From the NCBI RefSeq assembly GCF_000702945.1, contig NZ_JNLE01000003.1, positions 3,519,501-3,583,500 of the forward strand: DNA of 64,000 nucleotides, in the 5' to 3' direction. The position numbers and the translations under genes were made by a program. This stretch comes from Clostridium sp. KNHs205 (GTDB lineage Bacteria; Bacillota; Clostridia; Lachnospirales; Lachnospiraceae). Below are positions 53,545-63,637 of the stretch, one piece after another. Numbering within the stretch: position 1 is the stretch's first letter; every line of letters starts with the position of its first letter. Under the pieces are notes generated by a model. That model was not told the origin of the DNA. It ran no database searches and was given only the letters and a program-made list of their open reading frames with translations.

Positions 53545-54822
53545 TTATTCCAGACCACTCATTAAGGCTTCAACAATTTCGGGATAATGGAAGCTATGTG
53601 TTCTTCTATTGAGCAACCCAAACAGCTCACCGCTGCCGCTTACGGCACCGTTATCCCACCAGATACAGGGAATACCCTTTTCATTCGCTGACTTTACATA
53701 GAAGTTTGCCCAGGCTGTACGTTGCTCCAGATTGTCTTTGTTAACAGCGCCGAATTCTCCGAGTATGACAGGGTATCCTTTAGAGAGAAAATAGCGGTCT
53801 ATGTTGTCCATTAAGCTTGTAATCGCACCAGTATCCGATTTGTTATTAAGACTCCACTTAGAAGTTCCGGCAGTATTTAAGGCAAAATCATAAGGTGTAT
53901 AAGCATGAATGGACACTATGATTTTATCGTCCTTTGGTAAATTAAAGTTATCCCAGGCAGAGGTAGAAGAGGTGGCTGCATATGGGGGGATCATTAGATG
54001 TCTTAAGGGATTGTTGCCTCCTGAACTGCGGATGGTGTTAACAAATGCTTCATTGAAATGATTTACGACTTCCTGGCCTTCTTTATCTCCGCCATTCCAC
54101 TCATTGGCTGTACCTTTTTGACGTGGCTCATTTAATCCCTCAAAAATTAAATGCTCATCATAGTTCTGGAAACGGCCTGCAATCTGCTTCCAGACCTTTG
54201 TCAAAATATCTATTGCTGCAGCTTCATTGTCATAAGAAGGGAAAAGCCATTCTTCATGATGAAGGTTCAAAATAACAAACATGCCATTTTCAATGCCATA
54301 ATCGACAATCTCCTGAACTCTGTCAAGCCAGGCATTATCAATGACATAATCCGGTGCTGCTCCAAGATGTTTTTCCCAGGTAGTCGGGATCCTAAGAGTG
54401 TTAAAGCCTCCTTGTTTAATCGCATCAATCATGGCTTTGTCTGTCTTAGGATTACCCCAGGAAGTCTCAGAGGAAAGTCCGGATCCGCCGGTGGCATCCA
54501 TTGTATTTCCCAGATTCCAGCCAATTTTTATTTCTTTCACCAGCTTGATGGAAGGAATATCACGTATTGGAGAAGGACTTCCGGTTACTTGAGTTTCTCC
54601 TTCTTTTGTTGGTGCTGCCTCTGCTGTAATACTGGGCGTAGCTTCAGTTGAAGGCTCTGCTGCGGGCTCAGTAACTGTATTGGTTGCAGGAGAATTCTTA
54701 GAGTTGCCATTGCTTGTAGAAATAACCTCTTCATTTGTATTTGCATTATTTTTACCGCAAGCAGATAACACCAACAAGACTAGCAGTATAATGCTAAGTA
54801 ACTTTAGTTTCCCTTTATTCAT
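53545..54822 (-). CDS. secreted GH5 endoglucanase lipoprotein
   Basis: A 425-aa exported glycanase. The lipobox is LVLSAC (Cys near residue 22). A ~70-residue Thr/Glu/Pro-rich linker spans to about residue 90. The GH5 barrel follows: KIGWNLGNTMDA at its start, LRIPTTWEKH, LNLHHEEWLFPSYDN, acid/base Glu232 in FEGLNEPR, SIHAYTPYDFA, nucleophile Glu356 in VILGEFGAVN, then IPCIWWDNG. Pattern fits GH5 subfamily 4-like endoglucanases (beta-1,4-glucan or xyloglucan); the subfamily is recalled. No binding module is present. It stands alone on the minus strand with a promoter flanked by repeat boxes. Confidence 0.9.
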   Translation of the reverse strand: MNKGKLKLLSIILLVLLVLSACGKNNANTNEEVISTSNGNSKNSPATNTVTEPAAEPSTEATPSITAEAAPTKEGETQVTGSPSPIRDIPSIKLVKEIKIGWNLGNTMDATGGSGLSSETSWGNPKTDKAMIDAIKQGGFNTLRIPTTWEKHLGAAPDYVIDNAWLDRVQEIVDYGIENGMFVILNLHHEEWLFPSYDNEAAAIDILTKVWKQIAGRFQNYDEHLIFEGLNEPRQKGTANEWNGGDKEGQEVVNHFNEAFVNTIRSSGGNNPLRHLMIPPYAATSSTSAWDNFNLPKDDKIIVSIHAYTPYDFALNTAGTSKWSLNNKSDTGAITSLMDNIDRYFLSKGYPVILGEFGAVNKDNLEQRTAWANFYVKSANEKGIPCIWWDNGAVSGSGELFGLLNRRTHSFHYPEIVEALMSGLE

Positions 54823-54860
54823 TTACTATATAACCTCCCATTGAATTTAGTATTACAAAT

Positions 54861-54901
54861 AGGATACCACGTTAAATAATTATTTACAATATATACCACG
54901 T
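54861..54901 (-). promoter_or_regulatory. GH5 promoter with two ACGTGGTAT boxes
   Basis: On the minus strand TTGTAA (54884-54889), 17 bp, TATCCT (54861-54866). ACGTGGTAT occurs twice, 29 bp apart: one copy overlaps the -10, the other lies just upstream of the -35 and is part of the palindrome CCACGTGG. Candidate repressor-binding boxes. Confidence 0.5.
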
Positions 54902-55001
54902 GGAGAAATATATGGTTGAGTATAAGTATGATGGTATCGTTTTTTAAAACTTTGTGGTATAATAAAGTAACTAAATTATTTGAATATACAGGAGGTACGA
55001 A

Positions 55002-55346
55002 ATGATAATCTCAATTAGTTGTTGGTTTCTTGGCTTAATATTTGTAGTATTAGGTATTATTGCTGGAAAGAGTAAGAAACCCGCAGGCATCTATTCAAAT
55101 ATTAAAGCCCCTGGTAAAGAGGAAATAAATGACTTAAAAGCATACAATAAAGCTGTAGGAAGATTGATAATGGGGTACGGCATTCTTCAGATTATGATGG
55201 GAGTGTTATTAATAAAAACCGGAGAAAAAAGTGCTGGTCTGGTCATGACTTTCTCTTTCTTTTTCGGCGGGATTGTTATGATGATTATTTATGAGATAGC
55301 AATAGGAAATAAATATATTAATAGAAAAACTGGGAGGCATAATTGA
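55002..55346 (+). CDS. small membrane protein of unknown function
   Basis: 114 aa with three hydrophobic segments (ISCWFLGLIFVVLGIIAG, LIMGYGILQIMMGVLLI, LVMTFSFFFGGIVMMIIYEIAI). It resembles DUF3784-type small membrane proteins in layout but I cannot assign it. Start after AGGAGG; stop overlaps the next start (TTGA). TATAAT at 54958 may be its -10. Confidence 0.7.
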   Translation: MIISISCWFLGLIFVVLGIIAGKSKKPAGIYSNIKAPGKEEINDLKAYNKAVGRLIMGYGILQIMMGVLLIKTGEKSAGLVMTFSFFFGGIVMMIIYEIAIGNKYINRKTGRHN

Positions 55347-55699
55347 GAACAAGAGAAGAAGTAATCAAATATTGCAAATCATTGGAAGAGGTATATGAGG
55401 ATTACCCTTTTCATGATTCTAACTGGACAGTGATGAGGTGCAAAGGGAATAAAAAGATGTTTGCCTGTATATATGAAAGGTATGAAAACATATGGGTAAA
55501 TGTAAAAGTTGATACAGAATGGATAGAATTTTGGCGCAATGCCTGGCCGTCAGTGGTTCCGGCTTATCATATGAACAAGGATCACTGGAATTCCCTGATT
55601 CTGGATGGTGTAATTCCGGAGGAAGATATTAAGCGTATGATTTTAGAAAGTTATGATTTGGTAAAACCAAAAAGTAAAAAGCAAAAGACTAAATCATAA
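55343..55699 (+). CDS. MmcQ/YjbR-family protein
   Basis: A 118-aa protein of the MmcQ/YjbR family, which has a DNA-binding-like CyaY fold: REEVIKYCKSLEEVYEDYPF at the start, VNVKVDTEWIEFWRNAWPSVVPAYHMNKDHWNSLIL in the middle. TTG start 5 bp after GGGAGG, overlapping the upstream stop. A basic tail of ~10 residues ends the protein. Function is not established for the family. Confidence 0.85.
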   Translation: MRTREEVIKYCKSLEEVYEDYPFHDSNWTVMRCKGNKKMFACIYERYENIWVNVKVDTEWIEFWRNAWPSVVPAYHMNKDHWNSLILDGVIPEEDIKRMILESYDLVKPKSKKQKTKS

Positions 55700-55757
55700 G
55701 TAAATGAATGTAGATTTATCAGGTTGTTTTTTATCATTATTTTGTATAAAAATTATA

Positions 55758-55786
55758 TTGACAAATAGATACAAATTGAATATACT
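55758..55786 (+). promoter_or_regulatory. trp operon promoter
   Basis: Perfect TTGACA, 17-bp spacer, TATACT; the T-box leader follows. Confidence 0.85.
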
Positions 55787-55792
55787 TAAGAA

Positions 55793-56078
55793 AATTAAAC
55801 GAATAAACCGATGAACAAGAGAAGTAAGTAAAGAAATGCCTTACAGAGAGTCGCTTAATGGTGGAAGAGCGGCAGAGCAGAGATTACTGAATGGACTTGT
55901 GAGGGTGGCTCGAAAGCAGTGAATATATTTGCAAGTAGACGTCAACGGGAACCTCAACCGTTATCAACGAGGTGTATATGATAGTATACAAACAGAGTGG
56001 ATGCAACAGCATCAATTTGGGTGGTACCGCAGAGCGTAGTCTTTGTCCCTTTTAGAGTAGGGATGAGGGCTTTTTTTA
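55793..56078 (+). promoter_or_regulatory. tryptophan T-box riboswitch
   Basis: The T-box core TTTGGGTGGTACCGCAGAG lies at 56016-56034. Stem I precedes it; TGG (Trp) at 55892-55894 within CTGAATGGACTTG is the probable specifier codon. A terminator stem follows (AGTCTTTGTCCCT / AGGGATGAGGGCT with G-U pairs, 56038-56071) and a seven-T run. Uncharged tRNA-Trp would stabilise the antiterminator and let transcription continue into trpE. Confidence 0.92.
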
Positions 56079-56200
56079 TTGCTTTTTTCCTGAAATCACA
56101 TGGTTTGTATCTGGCAGTAATTGGGAACCTTATTTTAAAATACCGGACTTATCGGTATAGGAACCTGTTAATAATCAGGAACCTTATGAAGGAGGAGTTT

Positions 56201-57658
56201 ATGAAAACTGTTTATGAAGAACTGGAGCAATATGAGAAGGATTACAGCATTATACCTGTTTGCAGGGAAACACTCTCGGATATGATTACACCTATTATTC
56301 TTCTGCAAAAACTGGCACAGGCAGGCGATAATTACTTTCTGTTAGAGAGTGTGGAAGGTGGAGAACACTTCGGAAGATATTCCTTTCTGGGACAGAATCC
56401 ATCTATACGTCTTTCTTGTAAGAACAATATTGTTACGAAGAAAACCGGCAATATTGCTGAAGCTTTGAAAGAAACGCCATTTGATGCACTCAGGAAGCTG
56501 CTTATGGAGTATAAAGCACCAAGAATTGAAGGGTTACCCACCTTTACCGGGGGATTGGTCGGCTATTTCTCTTATGAGATGATTGGTTATACAGAACCAA
56601 AACTGAACTTAAAGAAAAGTGATTTTAATGATTATGATCTTTCACTCTTTGATAAGGTAATTGTTTTTGATCATTTAAAACAAAAGATTTTACTAATTGC
56701 CAATTATCGCAGTGCTGAAGGAAAAAATGGCTACGAAAAAGCCCTTGCTGATATCGAGGATATGAGAGAAAAGATTTTTGCACCGGTAAAGCTTTCTAAG
56801 CTAAAACCGGCAAGCATTGGTGAATTCAAGTGTAATACCTCAAAAGAGAGATATCTTGAAATGGTTGAAAGAACAAGGCAGTATATCAGAGAAGGAGATA
56901 TTTTTCAGGGTGTTATATCAAGAAGGTTTGAAGCGGAATATAAAGGAAGCCTCTTGAATGCTTACAGAGTCCTTCGTACAACAAACCCATCACCCTATAT
57001 GTATTTTATCCAGAGTGAGGATTTACAGATTGCAGGTGTCTCACCGGAAACTATGATCAAATTGGAGAATGGAAAGCTTACCACCTTTCCGGTAGCAGGT
57101 ACCAGGCCAAGGGGTAAAACAAAAGAAGAGGATGACAGGCTGGAGAGAGAACTGCTGGCAGATGAAAAAGAATTATCCGAACACAATATGTTAGTAGATC
57201 TGGCAAGGAATGATGTAGGGCGAATAGCTGAATACGGCAGCGTTAAAGTTGAGAATTATATGCAGATACACAGGTTTTCAAAGGTAATGCATATAGCCTC
57301 TGTAGTGACCGGTACCCTGAGACAGGAGAAAGATAGCTGTGATACCATCAGTGCTCTGTTACCGGCAGGAACCCTGTCCGGTGCGCCTAAGTTCAGAGCC
57401 TGTGAGATTATAGATGAACTGGAAGCTGAGGCCAGAGGTGTATATGGCGGAGCCATTGGTTATCTTGATTTTTCGGGTAATCTGGATGTATGTATTGCTA
57501 TCCGTACAGCCGTTAAAAAAGGCGATATGGTATATGTCCAGGCGGGAGCAGGAGTGGTTGCTGACAGTGTACCAGAGCTGGAATATGAAGAATGTGCCAA
57601 TAAAGCAGGAGCAGTAATAGAGGCCATCAAACAAGCAGGGGAGGTGCAGGAACTATGA
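56201..57658 (+). CDS. trpE: anthranilate synthase component I
   Basis: A 485-aa chorismate-using synthase subunit. LLESVEGGEHFGRYSFLG is the N-terminal tryptophan-binding region (LLES type), so feedback inhibition is expected. The catalytic part includes IREGDIFQGVISRRF, NPSPYMYF, VAGTRPRG, DEKELSEHNMLVDLARND, LPAGTLSGAPK and QAGAGVVADS. ATG 56201 follows GGAGGAG; an in-frame start upstream would fall inside the T-box. It overlaps trpG by ATGA, giving stoichiometric subunits. Confidence 0.96.
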   Translation: MKTVYEELEQYEKDYSIIPVCRETLSDMITPIILLQKLAQAGDNYFLLESVEGGEHFGRYSFLGQNPSIRLSCKNNIVTKKTGNIAEALKETPFDALRKLLMEYKAPRIEGLPTFTGGLVGYFSYEMIGYTEPKLNLKKSDFNDYDLSLFDKVIVFDHLKQKILLIANYRSAEGKNGYEKALADIEDMREKIFAPVKLSKLKPASIGEFKCNTSKERYLEMVERTRQYIREGDIFQGVISRRFEAEYKGSLLNAYRVLRTTNPSPYMYFIQSEDLQIAGVSPETMIKLENGKLTTFPVAGTRPRGKTKEEDDRLERELLADEKELSEHNMLVDLARNDVGRIAEYGSVKVENYMQIHRFSKVMHIASVVTGTLRQEKDSCDTISALLPAGTLSGAPKFRACEIIDELEAEARGVYGGAIGYLDFSGNLDVCIAIRTAVKKGDMVYVQAGAGVVADSVPELEYEECANKAGAVIEAIKQAGEVQEL

Positions 57659-58284
57659 TACTATTGATTGATAATTACGACAGTTTTTCTTATAATCTGG
57701 TTCAATTGATCGGAGCTATTTTAAAGGAAAGAGACCTTCAATTGAACCAAATGAACCATCTGGGTGTTATAAAGGGTCAGGAGGCAGAAGAAATTAAAGT
57801 AGTGCGTAATGATGAACTGACCATAGAGGATATTAAAGAACTTCATCCAAGCCACATCATATTATCTCCCGGTCCCGGAAGACCCATGGAGGCAGGAATC
57901 TGTGAGGAAGCAGTCAGAGCTCTCAAGGGAATTTATCCGATTCTCGGTGTATGCTTAGGTCATCAGGGAATTTGTGAAGCTTTTGGGGGTACCATTACTT
58001 ATGCTGATACCCTGATGCATGGCAAGCAGAGCAAGGTTAGGCTTGATACAAAAAGTGCCTTATTCCAAGGACTGGAGGAGGAAGTGCTGGTGGGACGGTA
58101 TCATTCTCTGGCAGCAGAGCAGCGGACTTTGCCAGAAGAACTGCAAGTAATTGCAAATGCAGCTGATGGTGACATTATGGCAGTAAAACACAGGGATTAT
58201 GAAATATACGGAGTACAGTTTCATCCGGAATCAGTTTTGACACCAAAGGGAAGAATAATGATGGAAAATTTTCTGAATATATAA
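57655..58284 (+). CDS. trpG: anthranilate synthase component II (glutamine amidotransferase)
   Basis: A 209-aa class I amidotransferase that passes ammonia to TrpE. DNYDSFSYNLVQ opens the protein, SPGPGRP and GVCLGHQGI (catalytic Cys) follow, and QFHPESVLTP carries the His-Glu pair. An insertion of ~20 residues after QLIGAI (KERDLQLNQMNHLGVIKGQE) makes it slightly longer than the usual ~190 aa. It may also serve folate synthesis, as in Bacillus, but no pab gene is here. Confidence 0.95.
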   Translation: MILLIDNYDSFSYNLVQLIGAILKERDLQLNQMNHLGVIKGQEAEEIKVVRNDELTIEDIKELHPSHIILSPGPGRPMEAGICEEAVRALKGIYPILGVCLGHQGICEAFGGTITYADTLMHGKQSKVRLDTKSALFQGLEEEVLVGRYHSLAAEQRTLPEELQVIANAADGDIMAVKHRDYEIYGVQFHPESVLTPKGRIMMENFLNI

Positions 58285-58417
58285 TGAACCCCTTACGTCG
58301 TTGACGAATACGCAACCATTAGTGAAAACAGCGGATGTAGAAAAATTAAGTTTATATAAGGTACAGGAACAAAAGGCTAATGCAAATGTAGGAACAGACC
58401 ATTAAGGAGGAGAAAGG

Positions 58418-59425
58418 ATGATCAAGGAAGCAATCTATAAGTTAACCTGTAAGGAAGACCTGCCCTATGAAACTGCGGAGAGTGTTATGGATGAAATCAT
58501 GAGCGGTGAAGCATCGGATATCCACATCGGAGCTTATCTGACAGCTCTTCGTATGAAAGGGGAAACCATTGAAGAAATTACTGCAAGTGCAGCCGGGATG
58601 AGAAAACACTGTGTCAGGCTTCTTCACAATATGGATGTATTGGAGATTGTAGGAACCGGAGGAGATGAAGCCTTTACCTTTAATATCTCCACCACTTCAG
58701 CCCTTGTAGTATCAGCGGCAGGAATACCGGTCGCTAAACACGGAAACCGTAGTGTTTCCAGTAAATGCGGTGCGGCAGATGTTTTAGAAGCCCTGGGGGT
58801 CAACATTATGATAAGCCCTGCAAAAAACGCAGAAATTCTCTCGGAGATCGGAATCTGTTTTATGTTTGCGCAGACCTATCATACTGCTATGAAATATGTG
58901 GCCCCTGTCAGAAGGGAGCTGGGAATACGCACAATTTTTAATATTCTAGGACCGCTTTCCAATCCTGCAGGTGCGAATATGCAGCTTCTTGGAGTCTTTG
59001 ATGAGAAGCTGGTAGAACCTCTTGCACAGGTATTAAATAAGCTTGGTGTGAAACGGGCGATGGTAGTACATGGCAGAGATGGAATAGATGAGATATCCTT
59101 AAGTGCACCGACCTATTGCTGTGAAATCAGGGATGGAAAGCTTACCACCTATGTATTGGAACCGGAGCAGTTCGGACTAAATAAATGTAAAAAAGAGGAC
59201 CTGGTAGGCGGAGGTCCGTCAGAAAATGCAGAAATTGCAAAGGCAATTCTGGCAGGTGAAAAGGGACCGAAGCGAGATGCAGTAGTCTTAAATACTGCCG
59301 CATGTATCTATATTGTAAAGGATAATATCAGCTTTAAGGAAGCGGTGAAGCTGGCGGAAGATACCATTGACAGCGGTAAGGCAATGAGGCAGCTGGAGGA
59401 ATTTATAAGCCTCTCAAACAATTAG
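58418..59425 (+). CDS. trpD: anthranilate phosphoribosyltransferase
   Basis: 335 aa, normal length. The PRPP-binding GTGGDEAFTFNISTTSALV and KHGNRSVSSKCGAADVLEALG motifs are present, then GIRTIFNILGPLSNPA. It adds ribose phosphate to anthranilate. It is separated from trpG by 133 bp with no evident gene or terminator, and has AAGGAGG upstream. Confidence 0.96.
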   Translation: MIKEAIYKLTCKEDLPYETAESVMDEIMSGEASDIHIGAYLTALRMKGETIEEITASAAGMRKHCVRLLHNMDVLEIVGTGGDEAFTFNISTTSALVVSAAGIPVAKHGNRSVSSKCGAADVLEALGVNIMISPAKNAEILSEIGICFMFAQTYHTAMKYVAPVRRELGIRTIFNILGPLSNPAGANMQLLGVFDEKLVEPLAQVLNKLGVKRAMVVHGRDGIDEISLSAPTYCCEIRDGKLTTYVLEPEQFGLNKCKKEDLVGGGPSENAEIAKAILAGEKGPKRDAVVLNTAACIYIVKDNISFKEAVKLAEDTIDSGKAMRQLEEFISLSNN

Positions 59426-59442
59426 ACAGAGGAGACAGGAAT

Positions 59443-60225
59443 ATGATTCTGGACAACATTGTAGCAGCAACAAAAATAAGGGTAGAAAAGGATAAGGAAA
59501 GAGTCTCTTTTGAAGTGATGCAAAAGGAGGCACTTAAGCTGCCTGTAGATACCGGTTTTCCATTTGAAGCAGCATTAAGAACAGAGGATATAACATTTAT
59601 TTGTGAAGTGAAAAAAGCCTCCCCTTCTAAAGGTGTCATGGCAGAAGATTTCCCTTATGCAGACATTGCAAAAGAATATGAAAAAGCTGGTGCAGGCTGT
59701 ATATCAGTATTAACGGAACCGGATTTTTTTCTTGGCAGTGATAATTACTTAACTGAAATAAGAAAAGTGGTATCCATACCCCTTTTAAGAAAAGATTTTA
59801 TTGTGGATGCCTACCAGATATATCAGGCGAAAACCCTTGGTGCAGATGCAATCCTGTTGATATGTGCCATTTTAAGTCAGAAAGAACTGGAAGAATATCT
59901 TAACCTAAGCCGTGAACTGGGGCTTTCTGCGCTGGTGGAAGCACACGATGAAGCAGAGGTTTTTATGGCGGTAAAGGCACGAGCTGCTATTATTGGCGTT
60001 AACAACAGAGATTTAAAGACCTTTGAGGTAGATATCAGAACCAGTGAAAAACTAAGAAAACTAGTGCCTGAGAATATCCTTTTTGTTGCAGAAAGCGGAA
60101 TTAAGACCGCTGATGATATGAAAGTATTAAAGGAAGCTGGTGTAAATGGTGTTCTTATTGGCGAGACTTTTATGAAAAGCTGCGATAAAAAAGCTGCGCT
60201 GGCTGAACTTAGAGGGGATATCTAA
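59443..60225 (+). CDS. trpC: indole-3-glycerol-phosphate synthase
   Basis: 260 aa. FICEVKKASPSKGVM, ISVLTEPDFFLGSDNYL, LLRKDFIVDAYQIYQAKTLGADAILLI and GVNNRDLKTFEVD are family motifs with the catalytic Lys/Glu residues. A standalone enzyme, not fused to TrpF. It shares TAATG with trpF. Confidence 0.96.
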   Translation: MILDNIVAATKIRVEKDKERVSFEVMQKEALKLPVDTGFPFEAALRTEDITFICEVKKASPSKGVMAEDFPYADIAKEYEKAGAGCISVLTEPDFFLGSDNYLTEIRKVVSIPLLRKDFIVDAYQIYQAKTLGADAILLICAILSQKELEEYLNLSRELGLSALVEAHDEAEVFMAVKARAAIIGVNNRDLKTFEVDIRTSEKLRKLVPENILFVAESGIKTADDMKVLKEAGVNGVLIGETFMKSCDKKAALAELRGDI

Positions 60226-60845
60226 TGACAAAGGTTAAGATCTGCGGTTTGCGGAGAGAGGAAGACATTCAGATAGTAAATAAATATCTTCCGGATTACA
60301 TCGGATTTGTATTCGCTGACAGTAAACGGAAAATCACAAGGGAAGAAGCTCATAGGTTGAAAAGTAAGTTGGATGAGAGAATTCTTTCTGTTGGAGTATT
60401 TGTCAATGCTCCTATTGAGGAAATTGCAGCTTTGGTTAAAGCTGAGATAATCAATGGCATTCAACTTCATGGAGATGAGGATGAGAATTACATGAATACT
60501 CTGCGAAGTAGGATAAAGGAAGCTGTACCAATTATAAAAGCACTTAGAGCGACTAAGGAAGAGGATATTAACAATGGCCGAAAGTTACCGGCAGATTATT
60601 TTCTTCTTGATACTTATTCTGCTGAACATTACGGCGGTATAGGAAAAACCTTTGACTGGAATATAGTACCGGAGGATTTTGGGAGATTTTATCTGGCTGG
60701 TGGATTGAATAGCTGTAATGTAACCAAGGCTATTGAAATGCTGCATCCCTATTGTGTGGATATTAGCAGCGGAGTGGAAACAAAAGGTTATAAAAATGAA
60801 AAAAAGGTAATGGAATTTATTGCAGCAGTACGGGCAAGCAGGTAG
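60225..60845 (+). CDS. trpF: phosphoribosylanthranilate isomerase
   Basis: 206 aa. KVKICGLRREEDI supplies the catalytic Cys, GIQLHGDED and LLDTYSAEHYGGIGKTFDW the catalytic Asp and phosphate loop, AGGLNSCNV and DISSGVETKGYKN the C-terminal phosphate site. Follows trpC with a one-base overlap of stop and start. Confidence 0.95.
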   Translation: MTKVKICGLRREEDIQIVNKYLPDYIGFVFADSKRKITREEAHRLKSKLDERILSVGVFVNAPIEEIAALVKAEIINGIQLHGDEDENYMNTLRSRIKEAVPIIKALRATKEEDINNGRKLPADYFLLDTYSAEHYGGIGKTFDWNIVPEDFGRFYLAGGLNSCNVTKAIEMLHPYCVDISSGVETKGYKNEKKVMEFIAAVRASR

Positions 60846-61245
60846 AACTGAAAATTAAAGAAATAACCGGGCTATAGAATTGTATTTAGAGGCAGTATAA
60901 TTAGAGATATAATATAGCAGTGGAACATAATTGCTTACAAAAAATAAAAACAGAAAATAGAAACTGTATTAAAGTATATAAGATATATTTAAGAAAAAGC
61001 AGGTGTATCTGATGTTTGTATATATAAAGTTGCAAACTCATTATATACAAATTGCTTAGTTGAAAGAATTGTAGTTGAAAGAATTGTAATAGAATGAAAT
61101 ATAAAAGAAAGAAAATATAAGAAAATATAACAGAAAGAAAATAAAATAGAAAGGATACCGCAATTTAGTTTACAGCTTTAAAAAGCGGCAGATGCGTCCT
61201 TAGTTTTGTTACAACGAACGGTTAAAGGCGTATCAGGGTAGAACA
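60846..61245 (+). other. 400-bp spacer between trpF and trpB
   Basis: No ORF. A perfect 10-bp inverted repeat, TTTGTATATA / TATATACAAA, lies at 61015-61051. From ~61050 to 61155 the + strand is almost pure A/G with repeated TTGAAAGAATTGTA and AGAAAATATA motifs. No terminator was found. A separate promoter for trpBA is possible but none is clear. Confidence 0.6.
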
Positions 61246-62430
61246 ATGAAAAAAGGCAGATTTGGTGAGTTCGGAGGTCAGTATGTTCCGGAAACTCTTA
61301 TGAATGCAGTAGCAGAGGTGGAAAAAGCCTATGAATATTATAAAAATGATCCGGGTTATGTGTCAGAGCTGGAGACATTATACCGTGAATATGCAGGAAG
61401 GCCGTCAAGGCTATATTATGCAGAAAAGATGACAAAAGATCTGGGTGGTGCAAAGATATATCTGAAAAGAGAGGATTTGAATCATACCGGTTCCCATAAG
61501 ATCAATAATGTATTAGGGCAGGTGCTTCTTGCAAAAAAAATGGGTAAGACCAGGGTTATTGCAGAAACAGGAGCCGGGCAGCATGGTGTGGCAACAGCAA
61601 CGGCAGCAGCACTTATGGGACTTGAATGTGATATTTTTATGGGCAAGGAAGACACGGACAGACAGGTATTGAATGTATACCGAATGGAACTCTTAGGAGC
61701 CAGGGTACATCCTGTGACCAGCGGTACCCAGACCTTAAAGGATGCTGTAAATGAGACCATGAGGGAATGGACCAGAAGGGTAGACGACACTCTGTATGTT
61801 CTTGGCTCAGTAATGGGTCCTCATCCCTTTCCTACAATAGTAAGGGACTTTCAGAAAATCATAGGCAGGGAGATCAAGAGCCAGCTCAAGGAAAAGGAGG
61901 GCAGGCTTCCGTATGCGGTAATCGCCTGTGTTGGCGGCGGCAGCAATGCTATGGGTGCCTTCTATGAATTCATAGAAGATTCTGAAGTTCAGCTCATTGG
62001 ATGTGAGGCTGCCGGTCTTGGTGTTGACAACCCTAAGAATGCGGCGACGATTGCAAACGGTACGGAAGGGATCTTCCATGGCATGAAGTCTATCTTTTGT
62101 CAGGATGAAGACGGACAGATAGCGCCGGTTTACTCCATATCCGCCGGCCTTGACTATCCTGGAATCGGTCCGGAGCATGCCATGCTTTATAAGACAGGAA
62201 GAGCCTCCTATGTACCTGTTACAGATGAAGAGGCGGTTAAAGCTTTTGAATATCTGTCACGGACAGAAGGAATTATTCCTGCCATTGAAAGTGCACATGC
62301 TGTTGCCTATGCAAGAAAATTAGCACCGAAAATGGACAAGGAGAAAATAATAGTAATCAATATATCCGGACGTGGTGATAAGGATGTAGCTGCAATCGCA
62401 AGATACAGGGGGGTAAATATTCATGAGTAG
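61246..62430 (+). CDS. trpB: tryptophan synthase beta subunit
   Basis: 394 aa, canonical TrpB1. [16 protein letters not shown] opens it; [15 protein letters not shown] contains the PLP lysine, [14 protein letters not shown] and the GGGSNAMG phosphate loop follow. Overlaps trpA by 8 bp. The ribosome site is weak (CAGGGTAGA). Confidence 0.97.
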   Translation: MKKGRFGEFGGQYVPETLMNAVAEVEKAYEYYKNDPGYVSELETLYREYAGRPSRLYYAEKMTKDLGGAKIYLKREDLNHTGSHKINNVLGQVLLAKKMGKTRVIAETGAGQHGVATATAAALMGLECDIFMGKEDTDRQVLNVYRMELLGARVHPVTSGTQTLKDAVNETMREWTRRVDDTLYVLGSVMGPHPFPTIVRDFQKIIGREIKSQLKEKEGRLPYAVIACVGGGSNAMGAFYEFIEDSEVQLIGCEAAGLGVDNPKNAATIANGTEGIFHGMKSIFCQDEDGQIAPVYSISAGLDYPGIGPEHAMLYKTGRASYVPVTDEEAVKAFEYLSRTEGIIPAIESAHAVAYARKLAPKMDKEKIIVINISGRGDKDVAAIARYRGVNIHE

Positions 62431-63199
62431 AATTCAGAATGCATTTAAGCAGGGAAAAGCATTTATCAGTTTTGTAACAGGAGGAGATCCTGACCTGGAA
62501 ACCACAGAAAAATTAATTGTTGCAATGGAAGCAGCAGGAGCAGACCTTATAGAAATTGGAATTCCTTTCTCTGATCCAATTGCGGAAGGCGCAGTTATTC
62601 AGGAAGCAAACGAAAGAGCATTATCTGCAGGTTGTACCACGGATAAGCTCTTTGATATGGTAAAAGGAGTAAGAGGAAAGGTAAGTGTACCGCTGGTTTA
62701 TCTGACTTATATCAATCCAATTTATACCTATGGTAAGGACAGATTCTTTAAAAGGTGTGTGGAATGCGGTATAGATGGAATTATTGTTCCGGATCTGCCC
62801 TTTGAAGAGAAGGAAGAGCTGGAAGTGGATTGTTTAAAATATGGAGTGGATTTGATTTCCCTGATTGCCCCCACCTCTAATGACCGAATCCGTATGATAG
62901 CAGAACAGGCAACAGGCTTCATTTACTGTGTTTCTTCTATGGGGGTAACAGGTGTAAGGTCGGAAATCAAGACTGATATCAGCTCCATGATTTCCATGGT
63001 ACGCGAGGTAACCTCTACACCCTGCGCCGTAGGCTTTGGAATCTCAACACCTGACCAGGCAAGGGAATTTGCAGCTGTCTCTGATGGAGCTATTGTTGGC
63101 AGTGCAATTGTGAAAATCATTTCACAATATGGTAAGGACAGCATAAAACCTGTAGCTGATTATGTCAGGGAGATGAAAGAAGCAGTGAGGAAAGCTTAA
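62423..63199 (+). CDS. trpA: tryptophan synthase alpha subunit
   Basis: 258 aa. [26 protein letters not shown] (catalytic Glu near residue 39; the usual DG is EG here, with Asp catalysis at [12 protein letters not shown]), and [11 protein letters not shown] match the family. Forms the alpha2-beta2 complex with TrpB. Last trp gene. Confidence 0.95.
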   Translation: MSRIQNAFKQGKAFISFVTGGDPDLETTEKLIVAMEAAGADLIEIGIPFSDPIAEGAVIQEANERALSAGCTTDKLFDMVKGVRGKVSVPLVYLTYINPIYTYGKDRFFKRCVECGIDGIIVPDLPFEEKEELEVDCLKYGVDLISLIAPTSNDRIRMIAEQATGFIYCVSSMGVTGVRSEIKTDISSMISMVREVTSTPCAVGFGISTPDQAREFAAVSDGAIVGSAIVKIISQYGKDSIKPVADYVREMKEAVRKA

Positions 63200-63297
63200 A
63201 ATACATGGCTTTACGATTACAGGTAACTGTAATTTTTATGAACATATAACGAATGATTGGTAACATATTTTTAAAAGTATAATGCGAGGAAATTGCT

Positions 63298-63329
63298 AAA
63301 AGGAGGGAAAACAAGTCCCTCTTTTTTTT
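63298..63329 (+). terminator. trp operon terminator
   Basis: AAAAGGAGGGA pairs with TCCCTCTTTTT, then eight Ts. The region from here to 63637 shows no other feature. Confidence 0.88.
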
Positions 63330-63637
63330 GCTACCACTTATAAAATAAAAGTGGTTGGGTAATATGAAAATACTAAATTCTTAAATAAGGGTTTGGTTTT
63401 GAAAAAAGGTTTTAGGCAATAAAGCCTGTTGAATTTTGTTTTTGCGTATAAGCATATGGCAAATATTATAAATAATCAGAAGGAAAAACAAAGAAAAGCA
63501 ACGTTATGAACATAATTTTCGGTAATCTGTATGGATTTCTCTACATTTTTATTGAAGAATGCCTAAAAGTGTTATAAGGTAATAATGGAGACTGGTATTA
63601 GAAATATTACAACGGGGAAAGATTTTGGAGGTTTATT

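Noticed and set aside
55997-56200. Extended N-terminus of TrpE
   Set aside because: The extra 68 codons translate the T-box antiterminator and terminator; ATG 56201 has GGAGGAG and matches the family start.
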